Assembly (NCBI RefSeq): GCF_001570565.1
Contig: NZ_BBXE01000015.1
Coordinates: forward strand, 172,381-236,380
Direction: 5' to 3'
Length of the DNA: 64,000 bases
Source: Herbidospora yilanensis
Lineage (GTDB): Bacteria; Actinomycetota; Actinomycetes; Streptosporangiales; Streptosporangiaceae
Positions 54,713-63,447 of this stretch are shown here, in pieces (position 1 is the first letter of the stretch; every line of letters begins with the position of its first letter). A program made the position numbers and the translations under genes. The notes beneath the pieces are model-generated. The model was not told where the DNA came from, did not search any database, and was given only the letters and a program-made list of their open reading frames with translations.

Positions 54713-55627
54713 TTGCTTCAGCATGACTACACGACGTCACAGCTTGACGTCCTCGAAGCCGAGGCGATCCACATCATGCGTGAGGTCGCGGCCGAATTCG
54801 AGCGACCCTGTCTGCTCTTCTCCGGCGGCAAGGACTCGATCGTCATGCTGCGCGTCGCGGAGAAGGCCTTCTGGCCGGCGCCGATCCCGTTCCCGCTCAT
54901 GCACGTCGACACGGGCCACAACTTCCCCGAGGTGATCGACTACCGCGACCGGCGGTCGGCCGAACTCGGGGCGCGGCTGGTGGTGGCGTCCGTACAGGAC
55001 TCGATCGACGCCGGACGCGTGGTCGAGGAGACCGGGCGGCGCGCCTCGCGCAACCGGCTCCAGACCACCACCCTCCTCGACGCGATCGAGGAGCACGAGT
55101 TCGACGCCGTGTTCGGCGGCGCGCGCCGCGACGAGGAGAAGGCCCGCGCCAAGGAGCGGGTGTTCTCCTTCCGCGACGACTTCGGCCAGTGGGACCCGAA
55201 GAACCAGCGGCCCGAGCTCTGGAACCTCTACAACGCGAAGATCCGCAAGGGTGAGCACATCCGCGTCTTCCCGCTGTCGAACTGGACCGAGCTCGACGTG
55301 TGGGACTACATCCGCCGCGAGGGCATCGAGATCCCGTCGATCTACTTCGCGCACACCCGCAGCGTCTTCGAGCGCGACGGCATGCTGCTGCCCGACGCCG
55401 ACGTGGTACAGCGCGGCGACGACGAGCCGCTGTTCGAGTCGCTGGTGCGTTATCGCACGGTCGGCGACATGACCTGCACCGGCGCCGTCTCGTCGAGCGC
55501 GGCGACGGTCGACGAGATCATCGCCGAGATCGCGGCCACCCGGATCACCGAGCGCGGCGCGACCCGCGCCGACGACCGCGCGTCCGAGGCCGCCATGGAG
55601 GACCGCAAGAAGGAAGGCTACTTCTAA
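54713..55627 (+). CDS. cysD: Sulfate adenylyltransferase subunit 2
   Basis: 304 residues. ATP pyrophosphatase-type subunit that forms APS from sulfate and ATP. PP-loop SGGKDS at 37-42, GARRDEEKARAKERVFSFRD and NWTELDVWDYI are typical. The start is TTG with AAGGA 8 bases upstream; the first ATG lies far inside. Its stop overlaps the cysN start by one base. Confidence 0.97.
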   Translation: MLQHDYTTSQLDVLEAEAIHIMREVAAEFERPCLLFSGGKDSIVMLRVAEKAFWPAPIPFPLMHVDTGHNFPEVIDYRDRRSAELGARLVVASVQDSIDAGRVVEETGRRASRNRLQTTTLLDAIEEHEFDAVFGGARRDEEKARAKERVFSFRDDFGQWDPKNQRPELWNLYNAKIRKGEHIRVFPLSNWTELDVWDYIRREGIEIPSIYFAHTRSVFERDGMLLPDADVVQRGDDEPLFESLVRYRTVGDMTCTGAVSSSAATVDEIIAEIAATRITERGATRADDRASEAAMEDRKKEGYF

Positions 55628-56871
55628 TGGACATCCTTCGTTTCGCGACGGCGGGCAGTGTCGACGACGGTAAGTCCACCCTGATCGGGCGCCTCCTGTT
55701 CGACTCCAAGGCGATCTTCGAAGACCAGCTCGAAGCGGTCGAGCGCACCAGCCGCGACCGGGGCACCGAATACACCGACCTGTCGCTGCTGACCGACGGC
55801 CTGCGCGCCGAGCGCGAGCAGGGCATCACGATCGACGTGGCCTACCGCTACTTCGCCACGCCGAAGCGGAAGTTCATCATCGCCGACACCCCGGGCCACA
55901 TCCAGTACACCCGGAACATGGTGACCGGCGCCTCGACCGCCGACCTGGCCATCATCCTGATCGACGCGCGCAAGGGCGTGCTGGAGCAGTCGCGCCGCCA
56001 CGCCTTCCTGACCACGCTGCTGCGGGTGCCCCACCTGGTGCTCGCCGTCAACAAGATGGACCTGGTCGACTACTCCGAGGAGCGGTTCGAGGAGATCCGC
56101 GAGGAGTTCACCCAGTTCGCGTCCAAGCTGAACGCGAGCGACCTGACCTTCATCCCGATCTCGGCCCTCCACGGCGACAACGTGGTCTCCCGCTCGGAGA
56201 GCATGCCCTGGTACCAGGGCCCGTCGCTGCTCCACCACCTGGAGCACGTCCACATCGCCTCCGACCGCAACCTGGTCGACGTGCGGTTCCCGGTGCAGTA
56301 CGTCATCCGCCCCCACAAGACCGAGTTCCACGACTACCGCGGTTACGCCGGTCAGGTCGCGGGCGGCGTGCTGAAGCCGGGCGACGACGTCATGCACCTG
56401 CCCTCCGGCCTGACCACGAAGATCGCCTCGATCGACACCTTCGACGGCCCGGTCACCGAGGCGTTCCCGCCCATGTCGGTGACCCTGCGGCTCGAAGACG
56501 ACATCGACATCTCGCGCGGCGACATGATCTGCCGGCCGAACAACCAGCCGCAGGTCGCGCAGGAGGTCGACGCGATGATCTGCTGGATGGCCGACACCGT
56601 GAAGCTGAGCCCCCGGGCCAAGCTGACCATCAAGCACACCACCCGCACCGCCCGCGCGCTGGTGAAAGACCTCCACTACCGGCTCGACGTCAACACCCTC
56701 CACCGCGACGAGACCGCCACGAGCCTGTCGCTCAACGAGATCGGCCGGGTGTCGCTGCGCATCACCCAGCCGCTGTTCGTCGACGACTACGCCCGCAACC
56801 GGCAGACCGGCGGCTTCATCCTGATCGACGAGGCCACCAACGGCACTGTCGGCGCGGGCATGATCCTCTGA
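55627..56871 (+). CDS. cysN: Sulfate adenylyltransferase subunit 1 (GTPase)
   Basis: 414 residues. EF-Tu-like GTPase that drives APS formation. P-loop GSVDDGKSTL, DTPGHIQYT, NKMDLV, followed by two beta-barrel domains. It ends after these domains, with no fused APS kinase (CysC), and cysC is not in the window, so PAPS must be completed by an enzyme encoded elsewhere. ATG overlaps the cysD stop. Confidence 0.97.
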   Translation: MDILRFATAGSVDDGKSTLIGRLLFDSKAIFEDQLEAVERTSRDRGTEYTDLSLLTDGLRAEREQGITIDVAYRYFATPKRKFIIADTPGHIQYTRNMVTGASTADLAIILIDARKGVLEQSRRHAFLTTLLRVPHLVLAVNKMDLVDYSEERFEEIREEFTQFASKLNASDLTFIPISALHGDNVVSRSESMPWYQGPSLLHHLEHVHIASDRNLVDVRFPVQYVIRPHKTEFHDYRGYAGQVAGGVLKPGDDVMHLPSGLTTKIASIDTFDGPVTEAFPPMSVTLRLEDDIDISRGDMICRPNNQPQVAQEVDAMICWMADTVKLSPRAKLTIKHTTRTARALVKDLHYRLDVNTLHRDETATSLSLNEIGRVSLRITQPLFVDDYARNRQTGGFILIDEATNGTVGAGMIL

Positions 56872-56894
56872 ACCCGGGCCTAGGTAGATCCTTG

Positions 56895-56911
56895 GGCGTT
56901 CGGTGAACGCC
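56895..56911 (+). terminator. Small hairpin after cysN
   Basis: GGCGTTC-GGT-GAACGCC, a perfect 7-bp stem, 23 bases after the cysN stop, with no clear T-run. It could be a weak terminator, attenuator or mRNA processing site between the sulfate genes and the sulfotransferase. Confidence 0.4.
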
Positions 56912-56968
56912 TAGTTACTCTCCGCTGTAGCGTCAGCACGTTCCGTATTCACTTCGGGGGTCGTGCAC

Positions 56969-57880
56969 GTGTCTGACGCTCAGCCGATGATCTTTGTTGG
57001 AGGGCTGGGGCGCAGCGGGACGACGCTGCTGGAGCGCCTTCTGGGGGAGCTTCCCGGTGTCGCGCCGCTCGGCGAGGTCGTCCATCTGTGGCACCGGGGG
57101 GTGCACGCCAACGAGCCGTGCGGTTGCGGGCGGCCGTTCGCGCAGTGCCGGTTCTGGCACGAGGTCGGCGACCGCGCCTTCGGGGGCTGGCGGCCGGCCA
57201 AGGCCGACCGGCTGCTCGAACTGCGCCACAAGGTCGACCGCACCCGCCGCGTCCCGGTCTTCGTGCTGGGCCTGATCAGCCGCGAAGCCCAGCTCACCGA
57301 GTACGTCGCCGCATACCACCGCATCTACGCGGCGGCGGCCGAGGTCGTCCGCGGCCATGTCGTCATCGATTCGAGCAAGCACGCCTCGCTGGCCTACTGC
57401 CTGTCGGCCATCCTCGACCTGACCGTCGTCCACGTCGTGCGCGATCCGCGTGCGGTGGCCGCGTCGTGGCGGCGCAAGGTGGCGCGGCCGGAAGACGGCC
57501 GGCCGATGGCCCGGTGGTCGCCGGCGCGCACCGCCGTCCACTGGTTCGTGCAGAACCTCGCCTACGAGGTGCTGCGTGGCAAGGGCGTGCCCATCGTGCG
57601 GGTCCACTACGAGGACCTCGTCGAGGAACCGGCCGACACGCTCCGTGTGCTGGCCGGCAAGCTCGGGTTGCCCGCCGACCACGAGGCGCTCGCCTTCATC
57701 ACCGGCCGCACCGCCCGGCTCGGCGTCGCCCACACCGTCTCCGGCAACCCGATGCGCTTCCACGTGGGCCGCGTGCGCTTCCGCGACCGGCGCCCCGACC
57801 TGCCCTTCCCCCATCGCTGGGCGGTCACCGCGCTGACTCTCCCCCTTCTTCTCTGGTACGGCTACCGCCTCAATTACTGA
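56969..57880 (+). CDS. PAPS-dependent sulfotransferase (family 1)
   Basis: 303 residues. The 5'-phosphosulfate loop GLGRSGTTLLERLL is at about 12-25 and the 3'-phosphate motif VVHVVRDPRAVAASW at about 153-167, with SKHASLAYC between. A Cys-rich stretch (NEPCGCGRPFAQCRFWH) near residue 50 is common in actinobacterial glycan sulfotransferases. GTG at 56969 is 8 bases after GGGGG; GTG at 56963 is the alternative. Begins 97 bases after cysN and is followed by two glycosyltransferases. Confidence 0.9.
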   Translation: MSDAQPMIFVGGLGRSGTTLLERLLGELPGVAPLGEVVHLWHRGVHANEPCGCGRPFAQCRFWHEVGDRAFGGWRPAKADRLLELRHKVDRTRRVPVFVLGLISREAQLTEYVAAYHRIYAAAAEVVRGHVVIDSSKHASLAYCLSAILDLTVVHVVRDPRAVAASWRRKVARPEDGRPMARWSPARTAVHWFVQNLAYEVLRGKGVPIVRVHYEDLVEEPADTLRVLAGKLGLPADHEALAFITGRTARLGVAHTVSGNPMRFHVGRVRFRDRRPDLPFPHRWAVTALTLPLLLWYGYRLNY

Positions 57881-57900
57881 CCTACCGATCGGAGGCAACG

Positions 57901-58776
57901 ATGACCTCGACCGTCGGCGTCGTCATCCCCACCCGTGGTGACCGTCCCCTGCGAGCGACGATCGAAGGCGTGCTCGCCAACCGCCCGGCCGCCGTCGTGG
58001 TCGTGGTCGACGGGGCGCCGTTAGATTCCGTCGACGACGACCGGGTGGACGACCGGGTGAAGGTGCTGCCCAACTGCCTGAGCCCGGGTCTGCCGGGGGC
58101 GCGCAACACCGGGATCGCGGCGCTCGACACCGACCTGGTGGCCTTCTGCGACGACGACGACGTGTGGCTGCCGGGCAAACTCGACGCCCAGGCCGGCCTG
58201 CTCCGGCAGACGGGGGCCGAGTTCGCGAGCTGCGGCATCGAGGTCGAATACGGTTCGCGCCGGGTGACCCGGCTGGCCGGGGCCGCCGAGATCACCGCCG
58301 CCGACCTGACCCGCTCGCGCATGGCGATGGTGCACGCCTCCACCTACGTCTTCCGGCGTGGTGCCCTGTGGGTCGACGAGAGCGCGCCCGCCGGCCAGAA
58401 CGAAGACTGGGACCTGGCCCTGCGGGCGGCCAAACGGCGGCCGATCGCCCACGTCGACCGGCCGCTCGTGCGGGTGCGGTGGGGCAGGTCCCACTACGCG
58501 ACCCGCTGGGCCGACCGGATCAGCGGCCTGGAGTGGATGCTGGCCCGGCACCCCGAGATCGCCGACGACGCCCGGGGGGCCGCCCGCGTCTACGGGCAAC
58601 TGGCCTTCCACCACGCCGCGCTCGGGCGGCGCAAGGAGGCCCGGCGGTTCGCCGCGCTCGCCTTCCACTCGCGGCACCGGGAGCCCCGGGCCGCGCTGGC
58701 GCTGGCCGTGGCGGCCGGGCTCGTCTCGGCTCCGGCCGTGTTGAGCGCGCTGCATACCCGCGGCCACGGAATCTGA
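57901..58776 (+). CDS. GT2-family glycosyltransferase
   Basis: 291 residues. GT-A fold: VGVVIPTRGDRPLRATI at the N-terminus, the LPGARNTGIAAL motif and the metal site FCDDDDVWLPGKL (about 81-93). The acceptor-side block PAGQNEDWDLALRAAKR is near 163-179. Predicted to extend the lipid-linked glycan. ATG with GGAGG 6 bases upstream, 20 bases after the sulfotransferase; its stop overlaps the next start by one base. Confidence 0.9.
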   Translation: MTSTVGVVIPTRGDRPLRATIEGVLANRPAAVVVVVDGAPLDSVDDDRVDDRVKVLPNCLSPGLPGARNTGIAALDTDLVAFCDDDDVWLPGKLDAQAGLLRQTGAEFASCGIEVEYGSRRVTRLAGAAEITAADLTRSRMAMVHASTYVFRRGALWVDESAPAGQNEDWDLALRAAKRRPIAHVDRPLVRVRWGRSHYATRWADRISGLEWMLARHPEIADDARGAARVYGQLAFHHAALGRRKEARRFAALAFHSRHREPRAALALAVAAGLVSAPAVLSALHTRGHGI

Positions 58777-59564
58777 TGCGCACGCGCATCGTCGCGCCGC
58801 CCAAACGGCGGCGCGTCTCCGTGGGCGGGGTGGTCATCGACCGGCTGACCGAGATCGAGGTGGTCGACCGGGTGATCGGCGCGATCCGCCGAGGGTCGGG
58901 CGGGCATCTCGTGACGCCCAACGTGGACATCTGCCGGGCGTGCGCGCGTGACCCCGCGTTGCGCGCCCTCGTCCTGCGGGCCTCCATCGCGGTGGCCGAC
59001 GGGATGCCGCTGGTGTGGGCGGCCCGGCTGCTCGGCAAACCGGTGCCGGCCAGGATCACCGGCGCCGACCTGATCTGGTCGCTCTCCGAGGCGGCCGCCT
59101 TCTATCGGGTGCCCATCTACCTGCTGGGCGGACCGCCCGGGGTGGGCGACCGGGCCGCCCGCGCGTTGTGCGAGCGTTATCCCGGGTTGTCGATCGCCGG
59201 GGTCGACGCGCCGCCGTGGGGGTTCGAGGACGACGCCGAGCAGTTCGCCGCCATGCGCGACGCGCTGACCTCGGCGCGTCCGCTGCTGGTGTTCGTCGGG
59301 CTCGGGTTCCCCAAGCAGGACCTGCTCATCGAGCGGCTGCGGGGCGACCTGCCCGAGACGTGGTTCGTCGGGTGCGGGTCGGCCATCGCGTTCGCCGGGG
59401 GCGCCGTGGCGCGCGCGCCCGTCTGGATGCGCGATCGGGGGCTGGAGTGGCTGTTCCGGCTGCTCAGCGAGCCGTCGCGGCTGGCCCGTCGTTATCTCGT
59501 CGACGACCTGCCGTTCGCGGTGCGGCTGCTGACGGTGTGCGCGGTGCGGCGGCTCTTCACCTGA
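58776..59564 (+). CDS. WecG/TagA/CpsF-family glycosyltransferase (GT26)
   Basis: 262 residues. Family marks are VTPNVDICRACARDP, VADGMPLVWAARLLG, RITGADLIW, the sugar-nucleotide region YLLGGPPGVGDRAA and VGLGFPKQDLLIER, then a basic C-terminal tail that docks to the membrane. TagA adds N-acetylmannosamine and WecG its uronic acid to a polyprenyl-linked GlcNAc; the sugar here is not known. ATG overlaps the preceding stop. The 3' end shares 8 bases with the convergent sulfotransferase gene. Confidence 0.92.
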   Translation: MRTRIVAPPKRRRVSVGGVVIDRLTEIEVVDRVIGAIRRGSGGHLVTPNVDICRACARDPALRALVLRASIAVADGMPLVWAARLLGKPVPARITGADLIWSLSEAAAFYRVPIYLLGGPPGVGDRAARALCERYPGLSIAGVDAPPWGFEDDAEQFAAMRDALTSARPLLVFVGLGFPKQDLLIERLRGDLPETWFVGCGSAIAFAGGAVARAPVWMRDRGLEWLFRLLSEPSRLARRYLVDDLPFAVRLLTVCAVRRLFT

Positions 59565-60414
59565 GGGTCAACCGGCTGACCCTCTCGGCGTCGGCGGCGG
59601 ACAGGCGCGACTTGGCCGCCGCCGTTCTGCTGTCGGTGGGGCGGAACGCCGTCTTCGACGCGCCCCGCCAGGCGAAGCCCGCCTCCCGGGCCGGGCCGGT
59701 GCACGACCGGGTGATCGTGGCGGCCGATCGGTCGGTCCAGGGGATGCCGCACCATTCGTACAGGCTCCGGAAACCGAAGTGCGGATCGGCGGCCAGCGCC
59801 TCGTAGCCGACCACGCGGATGTTGGGGTGGCGCATCCGGGCGACCGACTCGTGCGCGGCCTTCCACAGGGCCGCCGCCTTGGCCAGCCGGTCGGGCGGCG
59901 TGCCCGCCAGCGCCGACAGGTGGGGGTGGTCGCGCACGAGGAGGGGCTGGTCCAGCAGGTCGGCCGGGTTCGCGGTCCAGCCGAGGTGCTCCCAGCTCCC
60001 GACGAACGTGACCGGATCGCGGACGAGGATCACCACCCGGCAGTCGAGCCGGTCGGCGAACCACTCGGCCGACCAGAGGGCGAACGGGTCGTCGACGAGG
60101 GCCCGGCGGCCGGTCAGGCGGCCGTGGGCGAACGAGGTCGCGTATTTCAGGAAACGGGCGGGCGACGGAGGCCAGGGGAGCTCGGCGTGCCAGCGGAACC
60201 TCAGGCGCAGCGTGTCCTGGAACGGCTTCAGCCAGGCGGCCTCGTTGTCGCGGCAGATGTACTGGAACCGGTGCTCGACCCGCGCGTTCAGCACCCCCCG
60301 GTAGGGCCGTTCGGGGTTGAGCGGCTCGTTGACGTAGACGAGTTCGCCCGAGGCGCAGAGCATGCGGCCGGCCCACGAGGTGCCGCTGCGGGGGAGCCCG
60401 GTGACGAGGATCAT
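59557..60414 (-). CDS. PAPS-dependent sulfotransferase (family 2)
   Basis: 285 residues. 5'-phosphosulfate loop VTGLPRSGTSW (4-14) and 3'-phosphate region VVILVRDPVTFVGSW. YEWCGIPWTDRSAATI and the C-terminal Ser/Arg-rich tail complete the typical sulfotransferase fold. It is only distantly similar to the other two in this locus, so probably modifies another position or sugar. ATG overlaps the flippase stop (ATGA): last gene of the minus-strand operon. Confidence 0.88.
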   Translation of the reverse strand: MILVTGLPRSGTSWAGRMLCASGELVYVNEPLNPERPYRGVLNARVEHRFQYICRDNEAAWLKPFQDTLRLRFRWHAELPWPPSPARFLKYATSFAHGRLTGRRALVDDPFALWSAEWFADRLDCRVVILVRDPVTFVGSWEHLGWTANPADLLDQPLLVRDHPHLSALAGTPPDRLAKAAALWKAAHESVARMRHPNIRVVGYEALAADPHFGFRSLYEWCGIPWTDRSAATITRSCTGPAREAGFAWRGASKTAFRPTDSRTAAAKSRLSAADAERVSRLTLR

Positions 60415-61751
60415 GCCGTCGCCCTGGCGACCTGGGCGAATGGCAGCAGGTTCTTCACGAGCATCCCGCCCGCCCAGCCGAGCGCCGCGCCGAACGCGCC
60501 ATAGGCCGGGACCAGCAGCAGATCGAGCCCGACCGTGACGGCCAGCGCGGCGGCGACGTTGCCGAGACTGGCCCTGGTCCGCCCCGAGGCGATCACGACC
60601 ACGTCGGCCATCCCGCAGGCGGAGGCGACCATCATCGTGACGGCCAGCACGATCGCGACGTCGGCCGCGTGGGCGTAGCCGTCGCCGAAGACCTGGAGGA
60701 CCTGCGGTGCGAAGAGGGCGTACCCGATCCAGAACGGCCAGGTCAGGGCCATCTGGGTGCGGGCCGCCCGCCGATGGAGGGCCCGCGCCGCCCGCGGCTC
60801 TCCCCGGATGAACGCCCTGACCAGCTCGGCCTGTACGCCCTGCGCCAGCCCCTGCCCCACGAGTTGCCCGACCACCTTGAAGCGGGTCGCGGCGACATAG
60901 AACGCGGCCTCGGCGGGCCCGGCGAGCAGCGCGACGATCACGACGTCGAGCCGCTGGAAGACGGCCTGCAAGGCGGCGGCCAGCGACCGGGGCGACGTGT
61001 AGGCCCAGAACTCCCGCCACGACACCCGGGCGCCGGTACCCCGCAACCTGACGGCGGCCAGGATCGTCACCGGAACCGCCGGGATGCCCCACGCGACGAT
61101 CAGCCAGGGGGCGGAGAGCCCGGCGGCCAGCGCGCCGCCCACGAGAAGAAGCTGGCCGACCGGTTGAACCAGCCCGCTGAGCAGCAGCGTCTCCCGCATC
61201 CCTCCGGTGCTGCGGGTGGCGGCCACCAGAACATCGGCCACCACGACGAAGGGCAACACGAGGGCGAGGGCGGGCTCGGCGCCGGTGAGGACGACGGAGG
61301 CGGCAAGCGCGCCGAGGGCCACGGGCACCAGCGCCACGGTCAGGAGCGGCCGGGCGGTTGCCCCGGAATCTCCGGATGGGCGTGGCTCATGCCGCCCGCC
61401 GGTCGTGCGCCGAACAGGGACGAGGGCTTGCGCCGCGGCTCGGCGGCCACCGATCGTCTCGGTTCGGTCGTCGACGGTGGCGTGTGGATTCCGGTCGCCG
61501 GCCTCGGGACGGGTGGTCGGGGGGTCGCCGATCGGCTCTTCGGGTGGCCGGCGGGCCCGGAAGTAGATCAGGCCGTTGCCCGTGTCGAGGCGTAACACCC
61601 CCGCCAGCATCAGCCCCAGCGCCGTCGTGGTGAAGAACGCGCCCGCCTCGGCCGGGGGCAGGGCGCGGGTGATCAGCAGGGTGACGGCGAACTGGGCGGC
61701 CGCGCTGGTCCCGGCTCCCGCCAGGCCCGCCACCGACCTCAGGCGCGCCAT
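60411..61751 (-). CDS. Polysaccharide flippase (Wzx/MOP superfamily) with a hydrophilic insertion
   Basis: 446 residues with about 12-14 helices. The start MARLRSVAGLAGAGTSAAAQFAV and the FGAALGWAGGML end fit polysaccharide biosynthesis/MATE-like flippases. Residues about 65-135 form a Pro/Arg/Gly-rich hydrophilic segment between helices 2 and 3, where flippases normally have a short loop. Predicted to turn lipid-linked repeat units across the membrane. ATG lies within the end of the upstream sulfotransferase gene (13-base overlap). Confidence 0.87.
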   Translation of the reverse strand: MARLRSVAGLAGAGTSAAAQFAVTLLITRALPPAEAGAFFTTTALGLMLAGVLRLDTGNGLIYFRARRPPEEPIGDPPTTRPEAGDRNPHATVDDRTETIGGRRAAAQALVPVRRTTGGRHEPRPSGDSGATARPLLTVALVPVALGALAASVVLTGAEPALALVLPFVVVADVLVAATRSTGGMRETLLLSGLVQPVGQLLLVGGALAAGLSAPWLIVAWGIPAVPVTILAAVRLRGTGARVSWREFWAYTSPRSLAAALQAVFQRLDVVIVALLAGPAEAAFYVAATRFKVVGQLVGQGLAQGVQAELVRAFIRGEPRAARALHRRAARTQMALTWPFWIGYALFAPQVLQVFGDGYAHAADVAIVLAVTMMVASACGMADVVVIASGRTRASLGNVAAALAVTVGLDLLLVPAYGAFGAALGWAGGMLVKNLLPFAQVARATA

Positions 61752-62560
61752 GAAGGGGTCGCGTCGAGCCACGGCAGCAGCAGGGCGTCCCACGGCAGGA
61801 AGTGCTCCGACAGGCGGGTGCGCAGGTCGCGGGGGATCGGCGCGTAGGTCCGCGAGTTGTGCCGGTCGAAGACCGGGTCGGCCGCCGGTGGGAGGCCGAG
61901 GAAGGAGAGCACGTCGTCGTACACGGGCAGGGGGTCGGCGAAGAAGCGCCCGCTGTCGACGACCTTGATGCGGTCGCGGGCGATCAGCGGTTCGAGGCGG
62001 GCGAGTTGTTCGGCGTAGCGGCCCCTGGCCAGGTAGGCGTGGTGGCGGTGGGCGTGGCTGGCCGACAGCGGCGCGGCGCACAACCGGGCGCTCTCCCCGG
62101 CCAGGCGTTCGGGTTCCAGGTCGACGGCGCGGGCGAACGATGGCTCCGACTCGAAGCCGCGGGCCAGTTCGTGCGCGTGGGCGGAGATGGCACGTTCCAC
62201 CGGATCCCGGACCAGCACGATCAGCTTCACCTCGGGGAGGTCCCAGGCGATCCTCGGCACGGCCAGCGGGTGGAAGAGGTAGTAGGGGGAGGACTCGAAC
62301 GCCAGCATGCCGGGCCGCCGCAGCGGGAAGTGCGCCCGATACCAGGCCAGGCCGCGGCCGTAGGCCATGTCGAAGTAGTGCACGCCCTTGCGCAGCACCG
62401 GCTTGGCCACCATCGGGTGTCGCGACAGCGCCCGGTAGAGGGAGGTCGTGCCGCAGCGCTGCGCCCCCACGATGAGGAACGACGGGAGCATCCGGGCGCC
62501 TCCGGTGAGCCGCCCCGCCGTGATCGACACGGCGTGGGCGGTCGTCTTCAGGGCGTTCAC
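61739..62560 (-). CDS. PAPS-dependent sulfotransferase (family 3)
   Basis: 273 residues. 5'-phosphosulfate loop FLIVGAQRCGTTSLYRAL (about 28-45) and the 3'-phosphate motif KLIVLVRDPVERAISAH resemble heparan-sulfate/NodH-type sulfotransferases; a terminal domain has FLGLPP and NSRTYAPI. Third sulfotransferase of the locus and closest in form to those acting on polysaccharides. GTG overlaps the preceding stop (GTGA). Confidence 0.9.
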   Translation of the reverse strand: MNALKTTAHAVSITAGRLTGGARMLPSFLIVGAQRCGTTSLYRALSRHPMVAKPVLRKGVHYFDMAYGRGLAWYRAHFPLRRPGMLAFESSPYYLFHPLAVPRIAWDLPEVKLIVLVRDPVERAISAHAHELARGFESEPSFARAVDLEPERLAGESARLCAAPLSASHAHRHHAYLARGRYAEQLARLEPLIARDRIKVVDSGRFFADPLPVYDDVLSFLGLPPAADPVFDRHNSRTYAPIPRDLRTRLSEHFLPWDALLLPWLDATPSWRA

Positions 62561-63447
62561 GTCAGGGGTTCCAGCCCGTCGACGGCGGGGTTCAGCCACG
62601 TCGCGGGCGACCCCAGCGGCTCGTGGCCGTCGGCGCGGTGGCGTTCGGCCAGGGTCATCAGGTAGGCGGCGGCGGTCACCCGCGCCTCCTCGTAGGAGAT
62701 CCCGAAGGGCTCCAGCAGCCGCCCCGACCGCGCGACGCACGCCTTCGCCGCCGACGCCGGGCGCATCCGCCGCAGAGCCGTCTGGAAGAAGTAGTGCAGC
62801 GTGTCGAAGCCCGCCGGCACGCCCGTGCCGAACCGCTCCCAGTCCCAGACCAGCAGCCGGTCGCCCATCGGGGCGACGTTCCACGGCGAGAAGTCGCCGT
62901 GCCAGGCGCCCTTGCCGAGCGCGGCGATCTCCTGGGCGGCGGCCGCGAGCAGGTCGGCCGACGGCCGCCCCTTCGTCACCGGGAGCGGCGTCAGGACCAG
63001 CACGTCGAGGTCGCGCCACACCCCGTGGTGCATGGCCTTGGGCGCGACGACGACGTCGAACGCGTGGCGGGCGATGGCGCGCAGCGTGTCGGTCTCGTGG
63101 CGGATCAGGTCTCTGGTGTGCGGCTGGTCGCCGATCTTCACGAAGGCCAGGAGGCCGGCGTCGCCGTACAGCTCCAGGACGGGTTTGCGGTTCGCGCGGC
63201 GGGCGGGGCGGACGTGCAGCGTGGCCCGCACCCGGCGGCCGAGCACGTCGCCGAGGTGGGTCTCGATCGTGTCGGGCCCGTCGGGGATCAGCACCCGCCC
63301 GCCGACATGCCATGGCGCGCGCGGCACCAGCCGCCGGGGGACGAGCCGGCTCGGCACCAGAGTCCGGGCCGAAGAAGTGGTGGACGGCGGGAACAGCAAG
63401 GAGATCACCTCATCCAGGTAGCGCAGACGTATGCGGGAGTCCTTCAC
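62557..63447 (-). CDS. Phosphotransferase-family protein (APH/choline kinase fold)
   Basis: 296 residues from GTG at 63447, which overlaps the ligase stop by 4 bases in the pattern seen throughout this operon; GTG at 63462 is possible. The catalytic loop KGAWHGDFSPWNV and metal-binding VWDWERF place it in the aminoglycoside phosphotransferase/protein-kinase-like fold. In glycan loci such proteins may phosphorylate sugars or lipids. It is not evidence for antibiotic resistance here. Confidence 0.8.
   Translation of the reverse strand: MKDSRIRLRYLDEVISLLFPPSTTSSARTLVPSRLVPRRLVPRAPWHVGGRVLIPDGPDTIETHLGDVLGRRVRATLHVRPARRANRKPVLELYGDAGLLAFVKIGDQPHTRDLIRHETDTLRAIARHAFDVVVAPKAMHHGVWRDLDVLVLTPLPVTKGRPSADLLAAAAQEIAALGKGAWHGDFSPWNVAPMGDRLLVWDWERFGTGVPAGFDTLHYFFQTALRRMRPASAAKACVARSGRLLEPFGISYEEARVTAAAYLMTLAERHRADGHEPLGSPATWLNPAVDGLEPLT

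Noticed and set aside
62557-63447. Aminoglycoside resistance gene
   Set aside because: The phosphotransferase fold is shared with many sugar and lipid kinases, and the gene is embedded in a glycan operon.
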